The notes beneath the pieces are model-generated. The model was not told where the DNA came from. It did no database searches and was given only the letters and a program-made list of their open reading frames with translations. 64,000 bases of DNA, taken from contig CAZQLL010000006.1 of assembly GCA_964594125.1 (NCBI GenBank), forward strand, positions 75,866 through 139,865, written 5' to 3'. Of this stretch, positions 45,070 through 53,787 are shown piece after piece. Source of the DNA: CAVRZJ01 sp964594125. GTDB taxonomy: Bacteria > Acidobacteriota > Thermoanaerobaculia > Thermoanaerobaculales > Thermoanaerobaculaceae. Each line of letters begins with the position of its first letter. Position 1 is the stretch's first letter. The position numbers were made by a program, and so were the translations under genes.

Positions 45070-45368
45070 GCGCGGCGGTCCCCTGCCCGCGCTGCAAGGG
45101 CGCAATGGACCTGGCCGCGGTACTTGCAGGGACCGTGTTCTGGCGCGGACCGGGGATCTTCACCGGCAACTGCCCGTGCTGCAGCGAGGCGCTGGAGTTT
45201 CAGGTGGGCGCAGGGAAGATCGAGCTCGGGTACACCTACTGGGCCGGGTCGATGCACTTCGAGGGCGTGGTCGAGCACCGCGTCGCCGGGCTGCGGCGCG
45301 CCGACAGCGACGGCGCGATCGCGCTCGAGCTCGCCGGTGTCGTCTACCCGGTCCGCGCGGTCACCTGA
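45066..45368 (+). CDS. Small zinc-ribbon-like protein
   Basis: 100 aa; GTG overlaps the preceding stop. Four cysteines in CPRCKG (N-terminus) and CPCCSEAL (about residue 37) could bind zinc. The rest is beta-rich (LEFQVGAGKIELGYTYW, ALELAGVVYPVRAV). No named family recognised. It ends 8 bp inside the convergent glycosyltransferase gene. Confidence 0.65.
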   Translation: MSAAVPCPRCKGAMDLAAVLAGTVFWRGPGIFTGNCPCCSEALEFQVGAGKIELGYTYWAGSMHFEGVVEHRVAGLRRADSDGAIALELAGVVYPVRAVT

Positions 45369-46758
45369 ACGTCGCGACCGTGACGTCGACGTAGCGCGCC
45401 GGGCTCAGGCGGCGCGCGGCCGAGTCGGGCCACGAGATCCGCTCGACGTCGCCGCCGGGGGCGGCGGCGAGCGGGTGGTTGACGTCGTACACCGCCACCA
45501 CCTCGCGCGCACCGGCGAACGCACCGATCTCGAGCTGCGCCTCGAAGTCCCACACCACGCGCAGGCCGGGAGAACGGAACGCGCGCTCGTGCGCGACGAA
45601 CGCCGCCAGCCGGCGGTCGACGACGACGGCGGCGCCGCGCTCGCGCTGGGCCTCCGCCGCCAGCCGCAGCGCGGCCACCGGCGGCGACGGCCGCGAGCGG
45701 TAGAGCGCCAGCCCCGGGACCACCTGCCACGCGAGGGCGGCGATGGCGGCCGCGGTCGCGAGCGGGGCGGCGCGACCGAGCAGCGCCGCCGCGCCGGCGA
45801 CGACCGGACCGGTCGAGAGCGCCAGCACCGGAATGAAGTAGCGCGCGTGCTGCGGGCTGGCGACGCCGTAGATCGCCAGCAGCGCGCCGGCGAGCGCCGC
45901 GAGCGGCACCGCGGCGCGGCGCCGCGCGTCCGGCGCCGCCCGCAGCATGACGGCCGCGCCGACCACGGCGAGCGCGATCCACGCCGCGGCCGCCGCCGGG
46001 TGACCGAGCCCGCGCGCGAGGCCCGAGGCGGCAAGGCCGTACGTCGCGTCGCCGAGCTGGCCGAAGTGCAGCGCGCGATGGCGGGTCAGTGCCGCGGCCA
46101 GCGGCGCGACGCCGCCCGCGGCGGCGATCGTGGCGAGCGCGCCGGCCGCCGCCAGCGCGAGCCCCGGCGCGGCGACGGCGAGCCGCTCCCGCCGGCCGCG
46201 GGCGAGGACGAGGGCCAGCAGCGCCGGCAGCGCCACCGCCGGCAGGAGCTGCGGCCGTATGAGGAGCGCCGCGGCGCCGGCGGCGGAACCCCAGGCGAGG
46301 GTGCACGGCGAGCCCGGCTCGCGCGACCAGCACGCGCACATCGCGGCGAGCGCCGCCGTTGCCGCCGTCTCGGTCAAAGCGCGGCCGGCCGACAGCCACG
46401 CCACCGGCGTGGCGAGGAAGAGCAGCGCCGCGAGCACGCCGCGGGTGCGCCCGAGGAGGCCGCCCCACAGCGCCGCGAGCGGCAGCAGCGCGAGCATCCC
46501 GGCGGCGAGCGAGAGGAGCTGCAGCGCCCGCGTCGGCGCGAGGCCGAGCCGGGCGCCGGCGTGGCCGAGCGCCACCCACAGCGGCGACCACGGCGGCTGC
46601 GGCACGCCCTCGGCCGGGTCGAAGCGCGCCGCCGCCAGTGCCAGCCACGCCTCGTCCTGCTCCCAGATCGACGCCGGGAGCGCCGCGAGCCGGGTTTCGA
46701 GCACCGCGAGCAGGAGCACCGCGAGCGTGAGCCGCGCCGTCGGGGTGGTCGCTTGCAT
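45361..46758 (-). CDS. GT-C type membrane glycosyltransferase (PMT/ArnT-like)
   Basis: 465 aa with about ten hydrophobic helices. After helix 1 the loop IWEQDEAWLALAAARFDP carries the acidic pair typical of the catalytic first loop in polyprenyl-phosphate-sugar transferases. Other marks: ARYFIPVLALSTGP and a soluble C-terminal domain (about 370-465). It probably moves a sugar from a lipid carrier to a protein or lipid at the periplasmic face. Divergent from the giant NHL protein, which might be its acceptor (inference only). Confidence 0.8.
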   Translation of the reverse strand: MQATTPTARLTLAVLLLAVLETRLAALPASIWEQDEAWLALAAARFDPAEGVPQPPWSPLWVALGHAGARLGLAPTRALQLLSLAAGMLALLPLAALWGGLLGRTRGVLAALLFLATPVAWLSAGRALTETAATAALAAMCACWSREPGSPCTLAWGSAAGAAALLIRPQLLPAVALPALLALVLARGRRERLAVAAPGLALAAAGALATIAAAGGVAPLAAALTRHRALHFGQLGDATYGLAASGLARGLGHPAAAAAWIALAVVGAAVMLRAAPDARRRAAVPLAALAGALLAIYGVASPQHARYFIPVLALSTGPVVAGAAALLGRAAPLATAAAIAALAWQVVPGLALYRSRPSPPVAALRLAAEAQRERGAAVVVDRRLAAFVAHERAFRSPGLRVVWDFEAQLEIGAFAGAREVVAVYDVNHPLAAAPGGDVERISWPDSAARRLSPARYVDVTVATFR

Positions 46759-46813
46759 CGGCCGAGGATACCCCTGGGCGGCGCGGATACGGCGCTGTTC
46801 CGCCCTCCTGTTC

Positions 46814-46819
46814 TATGAT
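46814..46819 (+). promoter_or_regulatory. -10 box (TATGAT) of the NHL gene
   Basis: 5/6 match to TATAAT, 44 nt before the ATG at 46864, in the 105-bp divergent spacer. No convincing -35 at 16-18 nt. Confidence 0.4.
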
Positions 46820-46863
46820 CCCTGCGGCGCACCGCACGGCCGGGGTGCGCGGAGGCGGCGACC

Positions 46864-49800
46864 ATGGCGAAGGCGATGCGGGTGGCGGGGCTGGCGGTGG
46901 TGGGTGCGTGCGTGCTGGCGGCGGGTTTGCTCGGAGAGCGCACTCCCGAGGCCGGCGCGCCGGCGCGCGCCGCCACCGCGCCGTACGACGCCGTGGTCGC
47001 GCACCTCGCCGGTCCGACCGCCGGCCCCGGCTACGCCGACGGCACCGGCGCCGCCGCGCGGTTTGCCTACCCATGGGGCGTCGCGGTGGCCGCCGACGGC
47101 ACGACGTTCGTGGCCGACACCGGCAACCACACGATTCGCCGGATCTCGTCCGCCGGCGAGGTGACCACCGTCGCCGGCGCGGCCGGCCAAGCGGGCGCCG
47201 ACGACGGCGCCGCCGCCGCCGCGCGCTTCCGCTCCCCCTCCGGTATCGCGGTCGCTGCGGATGGCACGCTCTACGTCTGCGACTCCGGCAACCACACCAT
47301 CCGCGCGATCTCCGCCGCCGGCGAGGTGACGACGCTTGCCGGTGCGGCCGGGCAGGCGGGCACCGCCGACGGCACCGGCGCCGAGGCGCGGTTCTCGCGC
47401 CCGCTGCGCGCCGCGATCGACTCCGCCGGCAACCTCCTGGTCGCCGACAGCGGCAGCCACACGATCCGCCTGGTGACGCCCACCGGCGTGGTGACCACGG
47501 TCGCCGGCATCGCCGGTGAGGCGGGCAGTGCCGACGGCGCGGTCGGGACCGCGAAGCTCAACGGCCCGTCCGGCCTGGCGGTGGGCGTCAGCTCCGGCGG
47601 GCTGCTCTTCTGGGTGGCCGACACCGGTAACCACACGCTGCGCCGCGTCGGCGGCCCCGCCGCCACGACGTCGACGTTCGCCGGTGCGGCCGGCACGGCG
47701 GGCAGCGCCGACGGCGCGGCGGCGACCGCGCGCTTCTCGGGCCCGAGCGACATCGCGCTGGCGTCCGACCTCGGCTTCGTGGTCGCCGACACCGGCAACC
47801 ACACGCTGCGCCGCGTCGAGGCCACCGGCGCGACGACGACGCTCGCCGGCACCGCCGGGGCGGCCGGATCGGCCGACGGCACGGGCGCCGCCGCGCGCTT
47901 CTTCGAGCCGCGCGGGCTCGCCGCCGGCGAGGAGCGCCACGTCGTCGCGGACACCGGCAATCACGCGATCCGCGCCGTCACCGGCGCCGGCGCCGCGACG
48001 ACGCTGGCCGGCTCCGCCCCGCTCGCCGGCGTGGCCGACGGCGCCGCCGCCGACGCGCGCTTCAGCGCGCCGTCCGGCCTCGCGGCGGGCGCCGGCGGGA
48101 TCGTGGTCGCCGACACCGGCAACCACGCGATCCGCACGATCGCCGCCGACGGCACGGTGTCGACGCTCGCCGGCACCGCGGGGACCGCCGGCTCGGCCGA
48201 CGGGCTCGGCACGGCGGCGACCTTCTTCTCCCCCTACGGCATCGCGGTCGACACGATGGGGACGGTTTTCGTCACCGACCGGGGCAACTACACGGTGCGC
48301 GCCATCTCGCCCGGCGGCGTCGTGACGACGCTCGCCGGCACCGTCGGTGCGGCGGGCTCGGACGACGGCTCCGGCGCCGCCGCGCGCTTCTCGGCGCCCT
48401 CGGGAATCGCGCTCGGAGAAGCCGGCACGCTGTACGTCACAGACCGCGACACCCACGTCATCCGTGCGATCACGGCGGCGGGGATGGTGACGACGCTCGC
48501 CGGCGCCGTCGGCACGCCCGGAGCGGACGACGGCTCCGGCGCCGCCGCGCGCTTCGACCACCCGACGGGCCTCTGCGTGCACCCGCTCACCGGCGATCTG
48601 CTGGTCGCCGACCGCGGAAACCGCCGCGTTCGCATCGTCACGCCGGCCGGCGTAGTGACAACGCTACTCCAGCCTGCCGCGGGCGGCGGCTGGGAGCCGG
48701 CAGTGTTCGCCGACCCGGCGGCGGTGGCGGTCGACGGCGCAGGCGCGGTGTTCGTCGCCGACGAGGAGGGGCACGACGTGGTGGTGGTGCCGCCGGGCGG
48801 CGCGCCGCGACCGCTCGCCGGTGCGGCCGGGTCGCCCGGCAACGTCGACGGAGCCGGCGCCGCCGCGCGTTTCTTCCTGCCGCGCGGGCTGGCGGCCGCG
48901 GCGCCCGGTACGCTGCTGGTGGCCGACGCCGGCAACCACGCGATCCGCACCGTGACGTACGAGCCCGAGGCGGGCGGGTGCACCGCCGCGGCGATCATCA
49001 CGCAATCCGGCGACGTCGCCGTGCCGGCGGGGCAGCCGGCGAGCGCGTCGGTGACCGCCAGCGGCACGCCGCCGCTCGCCTTCCAGTGGTATGCGGGGCA
49101 GCCCGGCGACATCGCCGCGCCGATCGCCGGCGCCACCGGCGCCACCCTCGCCATCCCCGCGCTGACCGCGACGACAACCGTTTGGGCGCGCGTCACCAAC
49201 GCGTGCGGCCACGCCGACTCGGGCGCGATCACGCTCACCGTGTGCGCCTACGCCGTGGCGCCGGCGAGCGCGGCGTTCGGCCACGCCGGCGGCAACGGCA
49301 GCCTGCAGGTGACCAGCCAGGCCACGTGCCCGTGGACCGCGAGCGCGAGCGCCGGGTGGGTGACGTTCCCCGCCGGCGAGAGCGGCAGCGGTGACGCGAC
49401 GCTGGCGTACGCGGTCGCGCCCAACCCGGGCGCGGCGCGCAGCGCCACGATCACCGTCGCCGGCCAGGCGCACACGGTGACGCAGGCGGCGCTGCCGCGC
49501 TGGCACGTGTCGTCGATCGCGCACACCCCGGGCGCCGCCGGGACGACGTGGCGCTCCGACCTCGCGGTGGTCAACCGCGGGGCCGCGCCGGCCGACCTCA
49601 CGCTCACCTTCTGGCCGTACGACGGCACGGCCGGCGTGGTGCGCCAGCACGCGCTCGCCGCCGGCGCGTCGGTGGAGTGGAAGGACGTGCTGGTGTCGCT
49701 GTTCGAGCAGACCGCGGCGAGCGTCAAGGGCGCGGTGCAGGTCGACGCCGGCGCGCCGGTGCACGTCGCCGCGCGCACCTACAACCAGGCGGCGACCGGC

Positions 49801-50877
49801 ACCTACGGGCAGGGGTACCCCGCGATCCCGGCCGGCGCCGGGCTCGCCGCCGGCGCCGTCGGCTACCTGCCGCAGCTCGGCACGAGCGCGGCGCGGCGCA
49901 CCAACGTCGGCGTGCTCAACGTCGGCGCCGCCGACGCCACCGTCAGGATCAAGGTGTTCGACACCGCCGGCGCGCAGGCCGGCAGCCCGGTGGAAGCGAC
50001 GGTCCTCCCCGCCCGCTACTGGCAGCAGGACGACATCTTCGCCGCGGCCGGCGCCGGCGAGCTCGAGGGCGCGTGGGCGACGGTGGAGGTGCTGACAGCC
50101 GGCGGCCGCGTCTGGGCGTACGCCTCGGTGATCGACAACGCTACCGGCGACCCGACCACCGTCGCGGTGCAGCACGACCTCCCCGCCGGGCCGTACCTGG
50201 TGTCGTCGCAGGCGCACACCAAGGGCGCGGCCGGCACGCAGTGGCGCTCGTCGCTCGCCGCGGTCAACCCGGGCACGGAGGCCACCCCGCTCACGCTGAC
50301 CTGGAGACCGTACGGCACCGGCGACCCGGTGGTGCGCGAGCACGCGCTCGCCCCCGGCGCCGCCGTCGAATGGGACGACGTGCTGGTGTCGCTGTTCGGC
50401 GCCGACGCGTCGGCCAGCGTCAAGGGCGCGGTCGAGGTGGCGGCGCCGCACCCGCTGGTGATCGGCTCGCGCACCTACAACCAGGCGGCGGCCGGCACCT
50501 ACGGGCAGGAGTACCCGGCGATCGCGGCCTCGCAGGCGCTTGCCGCCGGCGCCGCCGGCGTGCTGCCGCAGCTCCGCAGGGACGCCGCCACGCGCACCAA
50601 CGTCGGTGTGCTCAACGTCGGCGCCGCCGACGTCGATGTGGAAGTGCGGCTGTTCGACGCCGCCGGCGCGCCGATCGGCGCGGTCACCACCGCGACCGTC
50701 GGCGCCGGCCGCTACTGGCAGCAGGACGACATCTTCGCAAGCTCGGGCGCCGGGACGCGGCCGCTCGCATTCGCGACCGTCGAGGCGCTCACCTCGGGCG
50801 GCCGCATCTGGGCGTACGCCTCGGTGATCGACAACGCGACCGGCGACCCGACCACGGTCGCCGTGCAGGCGCCGTAG
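46864..50877 (+). CDS. Giant secreted protein: NHL repeats, Ig-like, BACON and two copies of a shared C-terminal domain
   Basis: 1337 aa. Signal peptide (VAGLAVVGACVLAAGLLG). Residues about 45-690 hold some eleven NHL-type repeats of about 55 residues with consensus ADGTGAAARF..PSGIAV...GTLYVADTGNHTIR.I...G.VTTLAG. Then an Ig-like domain (about 695-790: GTPPLAFQWYAGQPG), a BACON domain (about 795-870: ATCPWTASASAGWVTFPAGESGSG), and two copies of a 200-residue domain (about 880-1115 and 1120-1337; TYNQAATGTYGQGYPAI, RTNVGVLNVGAAD, YWQQDDIF, WAYASVIDNATGDPTTVAVQ). The same C-terminal domain ends the propeller protein at 18973-21354. Likely a cell-surface or extracellular binding protein. Confidence 0.88.
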   Translation: MAKAMRVAGLAVVGACVLAAGLLGERTPEAGAPARAATAPYDAVVAHLAGPTAGPGYADGTGAAARFAYPWGVAVAADGTTFVADTGNHTIRRISSAGEVTTVAGAAGQAGADDGAAAAARFRSPSGIAVAADGTLYVCDSGNHTIRAISAAGEVTTLAGAAGQAGTADGTGAEARFSRPLRAAIDSAGNLLVADSGSHTIRLVTPTGVVTTVAGIAGEAGSADGAVGTAKLNGPSGLAVGVSSGGLLFWVADTGNHTLRRVGGPAATTSTFAGAAGTAGSADGAAATARFSGPSDIALASDLGFVVADTGNHTLRRVEATGATTTLAGTAGAAGSADGTGAAARFFEPRGLAAGEERHVVADTGNHAIRAVTGAGAATTLAGSAPLAGVADGAAADARFSAPSGLAAGAGGIVVADTGNHAIRTIAADGTVSTLAGTAGTAGSADGLGTAATFFSPYGIAVDTMGTVFVTDRGNYTVRAISPGGVVTTLAGTVGAAGSDDGSGAAARFSAPSGIALGEAGTLYVTDRDTHVIRAITAAGMVTTLAGAVGTPGADDGSGAAARFDHPTGLCVHPLTGDLLVADRGNRRVRIVTPAGVVTTLLQPAAGGGWEPAVFADPAAVAVDGAGAVFVADEEGHDVVVVPPGGAPRPLAGAAGSPGNVDGAGAAARFFLPRGLAAAAPGTLLVADAGNHAIRTVTYEPEAGGCTAAAIITQSGDVAVPAGQPASASVTASGTPPLAFQWYAGQPGDIAAPIAGATGATLAIPALTATTTVWARVTNACGHADSGAITLTVCAYAVAPASAAFGHAGGNGSLQVTSQATCPWTASASAGWVTFPAGESGSGDATLAYAVAPNPGAARSATITVAGQAHTVTQAALPRWHVSSIAHTPGAAGTTWRSDLAVVNRGAAPADLTLTFWPYDGTAGVVRQHALAAGASVEWKDVLVSLFEQTAASVKGAVQVDAGAPVHVAARTYNQAATGTYGQGYPAIPAGAGLAAGAVGYLPQLGTSAARRTNVGVLNVGAADATVRIKVFDTAGAQAGSPVEATVLPARYWQQDDIFAAAGAGELEGAWATVEVLTAGGRVWAYASVIDNATGDPTTVAVQHDLPAGPYLVSSQAHTKGAAGTQWRSSLAAVNPGTEATPLTLTWRPYGTGDPVVREHALAPGAAVEWDDVLVSLFGADASASVKGAVEVAAPHPLVIGSRTYNQAAAGTYGQEYPAIAASQALAAGAAGVLPQLRRDAATRTNVGVLNVGAADVDVEVRLFDAAGAPIGAVTTATVGAGRYWQQDDIFASSGAGTRPLAFATVEALTSGGRIWAYASVIDNATGDPTTVAVQAP

Positions 50878-50895
50878 CGGCGGGAGAGGCGCTGC

Positions 50896-51876
50896 GTGGC
50901 CAACGAAAGGGCGCACCGCTCCGTCCTCGACTGCGTCGGCAACACCCCGTTGGTGCGCCTCACGCGCTTCTTCGGCGGCGACGCGGCCGAGGTGTACGCC
51001 AAGCTCGAGTTCACCAACCCGTCGGGGTCGATCAAGGACCGCATCGCACGCTACATGATCGACCAGGCCGAGAAGGACGGGCGCCTGAAACCGGGCGACA
51101 CCATCATCGAGAACTCCTCCGGCAACACCGCCCTGGCGCTCGCCATGGTCGCGGTGCAGCGCGGCTACCGCCTCAAGGTGGTGGTGCGCGACCGCTCCAG
51201 CCGCGAGAAGATCGAGCAGCTCCGCGCGCTCGGCGCCGAGGTGCTGATCGTCGACGCGACGCTGCCGCCCGAGCACCCCGACTCGTACAACCGCATCACC
51301 CCGCGCATCGCCGCCGAGACCCCCAACTGCTACTTCCCCGACCAGCACGGCAACCGCGAGAACAACGAGGCGCACTACCGCTCGACCGGGCCGGAGATCT
51401 GGGAGCAGATGGAGGGACGCATCGACTGGGTGGTGGCTGGCGTCGGCACCGGCGGCACCCTCGGCGGGGTCGCCCGTTTCCTCAAGGAGCGCGACCCCAA
51501 CGTCAAGGCGCTCGCGGTCGACGGCGAGGGCTCGGTGTTCACCGGCTACTTCCGCACCGGCCACCTCGGCGCCTCCAGCGACTACTTCGTCGAGGGGATC
51601 GGCGACGAGCTGCTGCTGCCGACGATGGACTGGGAGCTGTACGACGAGATGGTGCAGGTGTCCGACCGCGACGCGTTCGCCTGCGCCCGCGAGCTGGCGC
51701 GCGTCGAGGGGATCCTCGCCGGCGTGTCGAGCGGCGCGGTGCTGTGGGCGATCCGCGACCTGCTGGCGCGCGTCGGCCGACCGGTGCGCATCGCCACGAT
51801 CTTCCCCGACGGCGCCGCGCGCTACCTCACCAAGCTGTTCGACGAGGAGTGGCTCGCCGCACGGGACCTGCTGTAG
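50896..51876 (+). CDS. Cysteine synthase / cystathionine beta-synthase family enzyme
   Basis: 326 aa, GTG start 18 nt after the NHL stop. PLP enzyme making cysteine (or cystathionine) from an activated serine. PLP Lys47 in NPSGSIKDRIA, asparagine loop ENSSGNTALALAM, phosphate loop GVGTGGTLGGVARF, and GVSSGAVLWA near the end. CysK, CysM and short Cbs types cannot be told apart here. The serine operon lies 20 kb away. It is convergent with asnB across a hairpin. Confidence 0.92.
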   Translation: MANERAHRSVLDCVGNTPLVRLTRFFGGDAAEVYAKLEFTNPSGSIKDRIARYMIDQAEKDGRLKPGDTIIENSSGNTALALAMVAVQRGYRLKVVVRDRSSREKIEQLRALGAEVLIVDATLPPEHPDSYNRITPRIAAETPNCYFPDQHGNRENNEAHYRSTGPEIWEQMEGRIDWVVAGVGTGGTLGGVARFLKERDPNVKALAVDGEGSVFTGYFRTGHLGASSDYFVEGIGDELLLPTMDWELYDEMVQVSDRDAFACARELARVEGILAGVSSGAVLWAIRDLLARVGRPVRIATIFPDGAARYLTKLFDEEWLAARDLL

Positions 51877-51890
51877 CGCGGTCGTGTCGA

Positions 51891-51907
51891 GCGGGCGCGG
51901 CGCCCGC
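51891..51907. terminator. Bidirectional hairpin between cysteine synthase and asnB
   Basis: GCGGGCG/CGCCCGC 7-bp perfect stem with a 3-nt loop in the 41-bp gap between two convergent genes. Its sequence resembles the right hairpin of the dispersed repeat. Confidence 0.6.
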
Positions 51908-51917
51908 ACCTCTCGTG

Positions 51918-53765
51918 TCACACCCAGCGGCGCAGCCAGTGCTCGAGGGTGAGCAGCGCGTAGACCGCGCGGGCGGCGCGCGGGCGGTCGGGACGGCGCT
52001 GCCAGTCGCGCCACGCCGCCAGCCCGGCGGGGTCGAGGTGCCGCCGGATCGCCGCCGCCGGGTCCGCGAGCACTGCGCGAACCTCCGCCGCCCACGGCCC
52101 GGCGAGCCACGCCTCGAGCGGCGCCTCGAACCCGCGCTTCGGCGCCCGGCGCACGCGCGCCGGCAGCAGCCCGCGCGCTGCCTCGCGCAGCACCGCCTTG
52201 GTGCGCCAGCCGCGCAGCAGCAGCGCCGGCGGGATCGCCGCCGCGCGCTCGAGCACGACGTGGTCGAGCAGCGGCGAGCGCGCCTCGACGGAGGCCGCCA
52301 TCGTCGCGCGGTCCATCTTGACCAGCAGGTCGCCGGGGAGGAACAGCTCGAGCTCGAGCGCCCGCATGCGGTTGACCGGGTCGAGGGCGGCGTGGCGGGC
52401 GAGCAGCTCGGCGTACGGCGCGGGCGGCGCCGGCGCGCCGCCGAGCAGCGCCGCGGCCTCTTCCGCCCCGAGCTTCACCGGTCCCCATGCGAGGTACGGG
52501 TCGGCCGCCGTCAGGCCGGCGGCGAGGCGGCGGCCCCACGCCGGAGGGCGGCCGGCGAGCGGCGCGAGTGCGGCGGCGAGGGCGCCGGCGGCGCGCCCCC
52601 AGACCGCCGCCCCCGGCAGCGCACGCGCCCGCTCGGCGAGGAAGCGGCGGTAGCCGGCGAACGCCTCGTCGCCGCCGTCGCCGTTGAGCACGACGGTGGC
52701 GGCGCGGCGGGCGGCGCGCGCGATCGCCAGCGTCGGGACGCACGACGGGTCGGCGAGCGGCTCGTCGAACACCGACGCCAGCTCGGGGAGCGCCGCGTGG
52801 CCGGCGGCCGCGTCGACCGCGATCTCCTCGAGTGCGACGCCGGCTGCGGCGGCGCTCCCGCGCGCCAGCTCGCGCTCGCCGGGTCCGTCGCCGAAGGTGA
52901 CGTGGAGCGCGCGCAGACCCGGCTGCGCGCGCGCCGCCAGCGCCGTCACGAGGCCGGAGTCGATGCCGCCCGAGAGGAACGTCGCGAGCGGCACGTCGGC
53001 GCGCAGGCGCAGCGTGGTCGCCTCGGCGAGCGCCTCCCCCACCCGCTCGCGCGCCGCGGCGAACGTGAGCGCGGGGTCGGGAGCGAGCGCGAGGCGCCAG
53101 TAACGGCGCGGCGCGACCTCCGCGCCGCCGGCGAGGTCGAGCGTGGCGCACGACCCCGGCGGCAGCTTCCCCCACCCCGCCCACACGCACTGCCGTTCGG
53201 GGACGAACCCGAGCATGAGGAACGAGCGCAGCGCCTCGCGGTCGAGCGCCGGGCGTGCCTCCGGGAACGCGGCGCGCAGCGCCTTCGGCTCGGAGGCGAA
53301 GACCACCGCGCCGCCGTGCCGCATCCAGTACAGCGGCTTCTTGCCGATGCGGTCGCGGGCGAGGAAGAGCTGCCGCCGCCGCTCGTCGACGATCGCCAGC
53401 GCGAACATCCCGCGCAGCCGCGCGAGCATCGCTTCGCCCTCGTCCTCCCACAGGTGCACCAGGACCTCGGTGTCGCCGCGCGAGCGCAGGCGGTGGCCGG
53501 CGGCGAGCAGGCGCTCGCGCAGCTCGCGGTAGTTGTAGATCTCGCCGTTGAGCACCGCGTGCACATCACCGGACTCGTTCGCCACCGGCTGGTCGCCGGT
53601 TTCGAGGTCGACGATCGCCAGGCGGCGCGCGCCGACCGCCCAGCCGTCGCCGCCGCGCCACCCCGAGGCGTCGGGGCCGCGGTGGGCGAGGGCGGCGAGC
53701 AGTGCGGCCATGGTGCCGCCCGCCGGCTCGATCCCCGGCCCTGCCCAGCCGGCAATCCCGCACAT
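51918..53765 (-). CDS. asnB: Asparagine synthetase (glutamine-hydrolysing)
   Basis: 615 aa. N-terminal glutaminase with Cys2 (MCGIAGWAG), AHRGPDASGW, LNGEIYNYRELRERL and RGDTEVLVHLW; C-terminal synthetase with the pyrophosphate loop FLSGGIDSGLVTALAA, LNGDGGDEAFAGYRRF and MDRATMAASVEARSPLLDH. Either primary asparagine synthesis or an amidotransferase step in a secondary pathway. The ATG lies only 22 bp from the start of the divergent aminotransferase; a TATAGT box on the minus strand ends 6 nt before it, suggesting a leaderless mRNA. Confidence 0.94.
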   Translation of the reverse strand: MCGIAGWAGPGIEPAGGTMAALLAALAHRGPDASGWRGGDGWAVGARRLAIVDLETGDQPVANESGDVHAVLNGEIYNYRELRERLLAAGHRLRSRGDTEVLVHLWEDEGEAMLARLRGMFALAIVDERRRQLFLARDRIGKKPLYWMRHGGAVVFASEPKALRAAFPEARPALDREALRSFLMLGFVPERQCVWAGWGKLPPGSCATLDLAGGAEVAPRRYWRLALAPDPALTFAAARERVGEALAEATTLRLRADVPLATFLSGGIDSGLVTALAARAQPGLRALHVTFGDGPGERELARGSAAAAGVALEEIAVDAAAGHAALPELASVFDEPLADPSCVPTLAIARAARRAATVVLNGDGGDEAFAGYRRFLAERARALPGAAVWGRAAGALAAALAPLAGRPPAWGRRLAAGLTAADPYLAWGPVKLGAEEAAALLGGAPAPPAPYAELLARHAALDPVNRMRALELELFLPGDLLVKMDRATMAASVEARSPLLDHVVLERAAAIPPALLLRGWRTKAVLREAARGLLPARVRRAPKRGFEAPLEAWLAGPWAAEVRAVLADPAAAIRRHLDPAGLAAWRDWQRRPDRPRAARAVYALLTLEHWLRRWV

Positions 53766-53771
53766 GGCGTG

Positions 53772-53779
53772 ACTATACT
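53772..53779. promoter_or_regulatory. Symmetric shared -10 element (ACTATACT) for two divergent genes
   Basis: Plus strand: TATACT at 53774-53779, 8 nt before the GTG at 53788. Minus strand: TATAGT at 53777-53772, 6 nt before the ATG at 53765. Both are 5/6 matches at the distance where the transcript would begin at the start codon. No ribosome-binding site fits in the 22-bp gap. Confidence 0.6.
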
Positions 53780-53787
53780 CTGTAGCC

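Noticed and set aside
48664..53451. A minus-strand frame of about 1600 residues opposite the NHL and cysteine synthase genes
   Set aside because: It only mirrors the plus-strand repeats; its end coincides with asnB in another frame, and no start signal or domain supports it.
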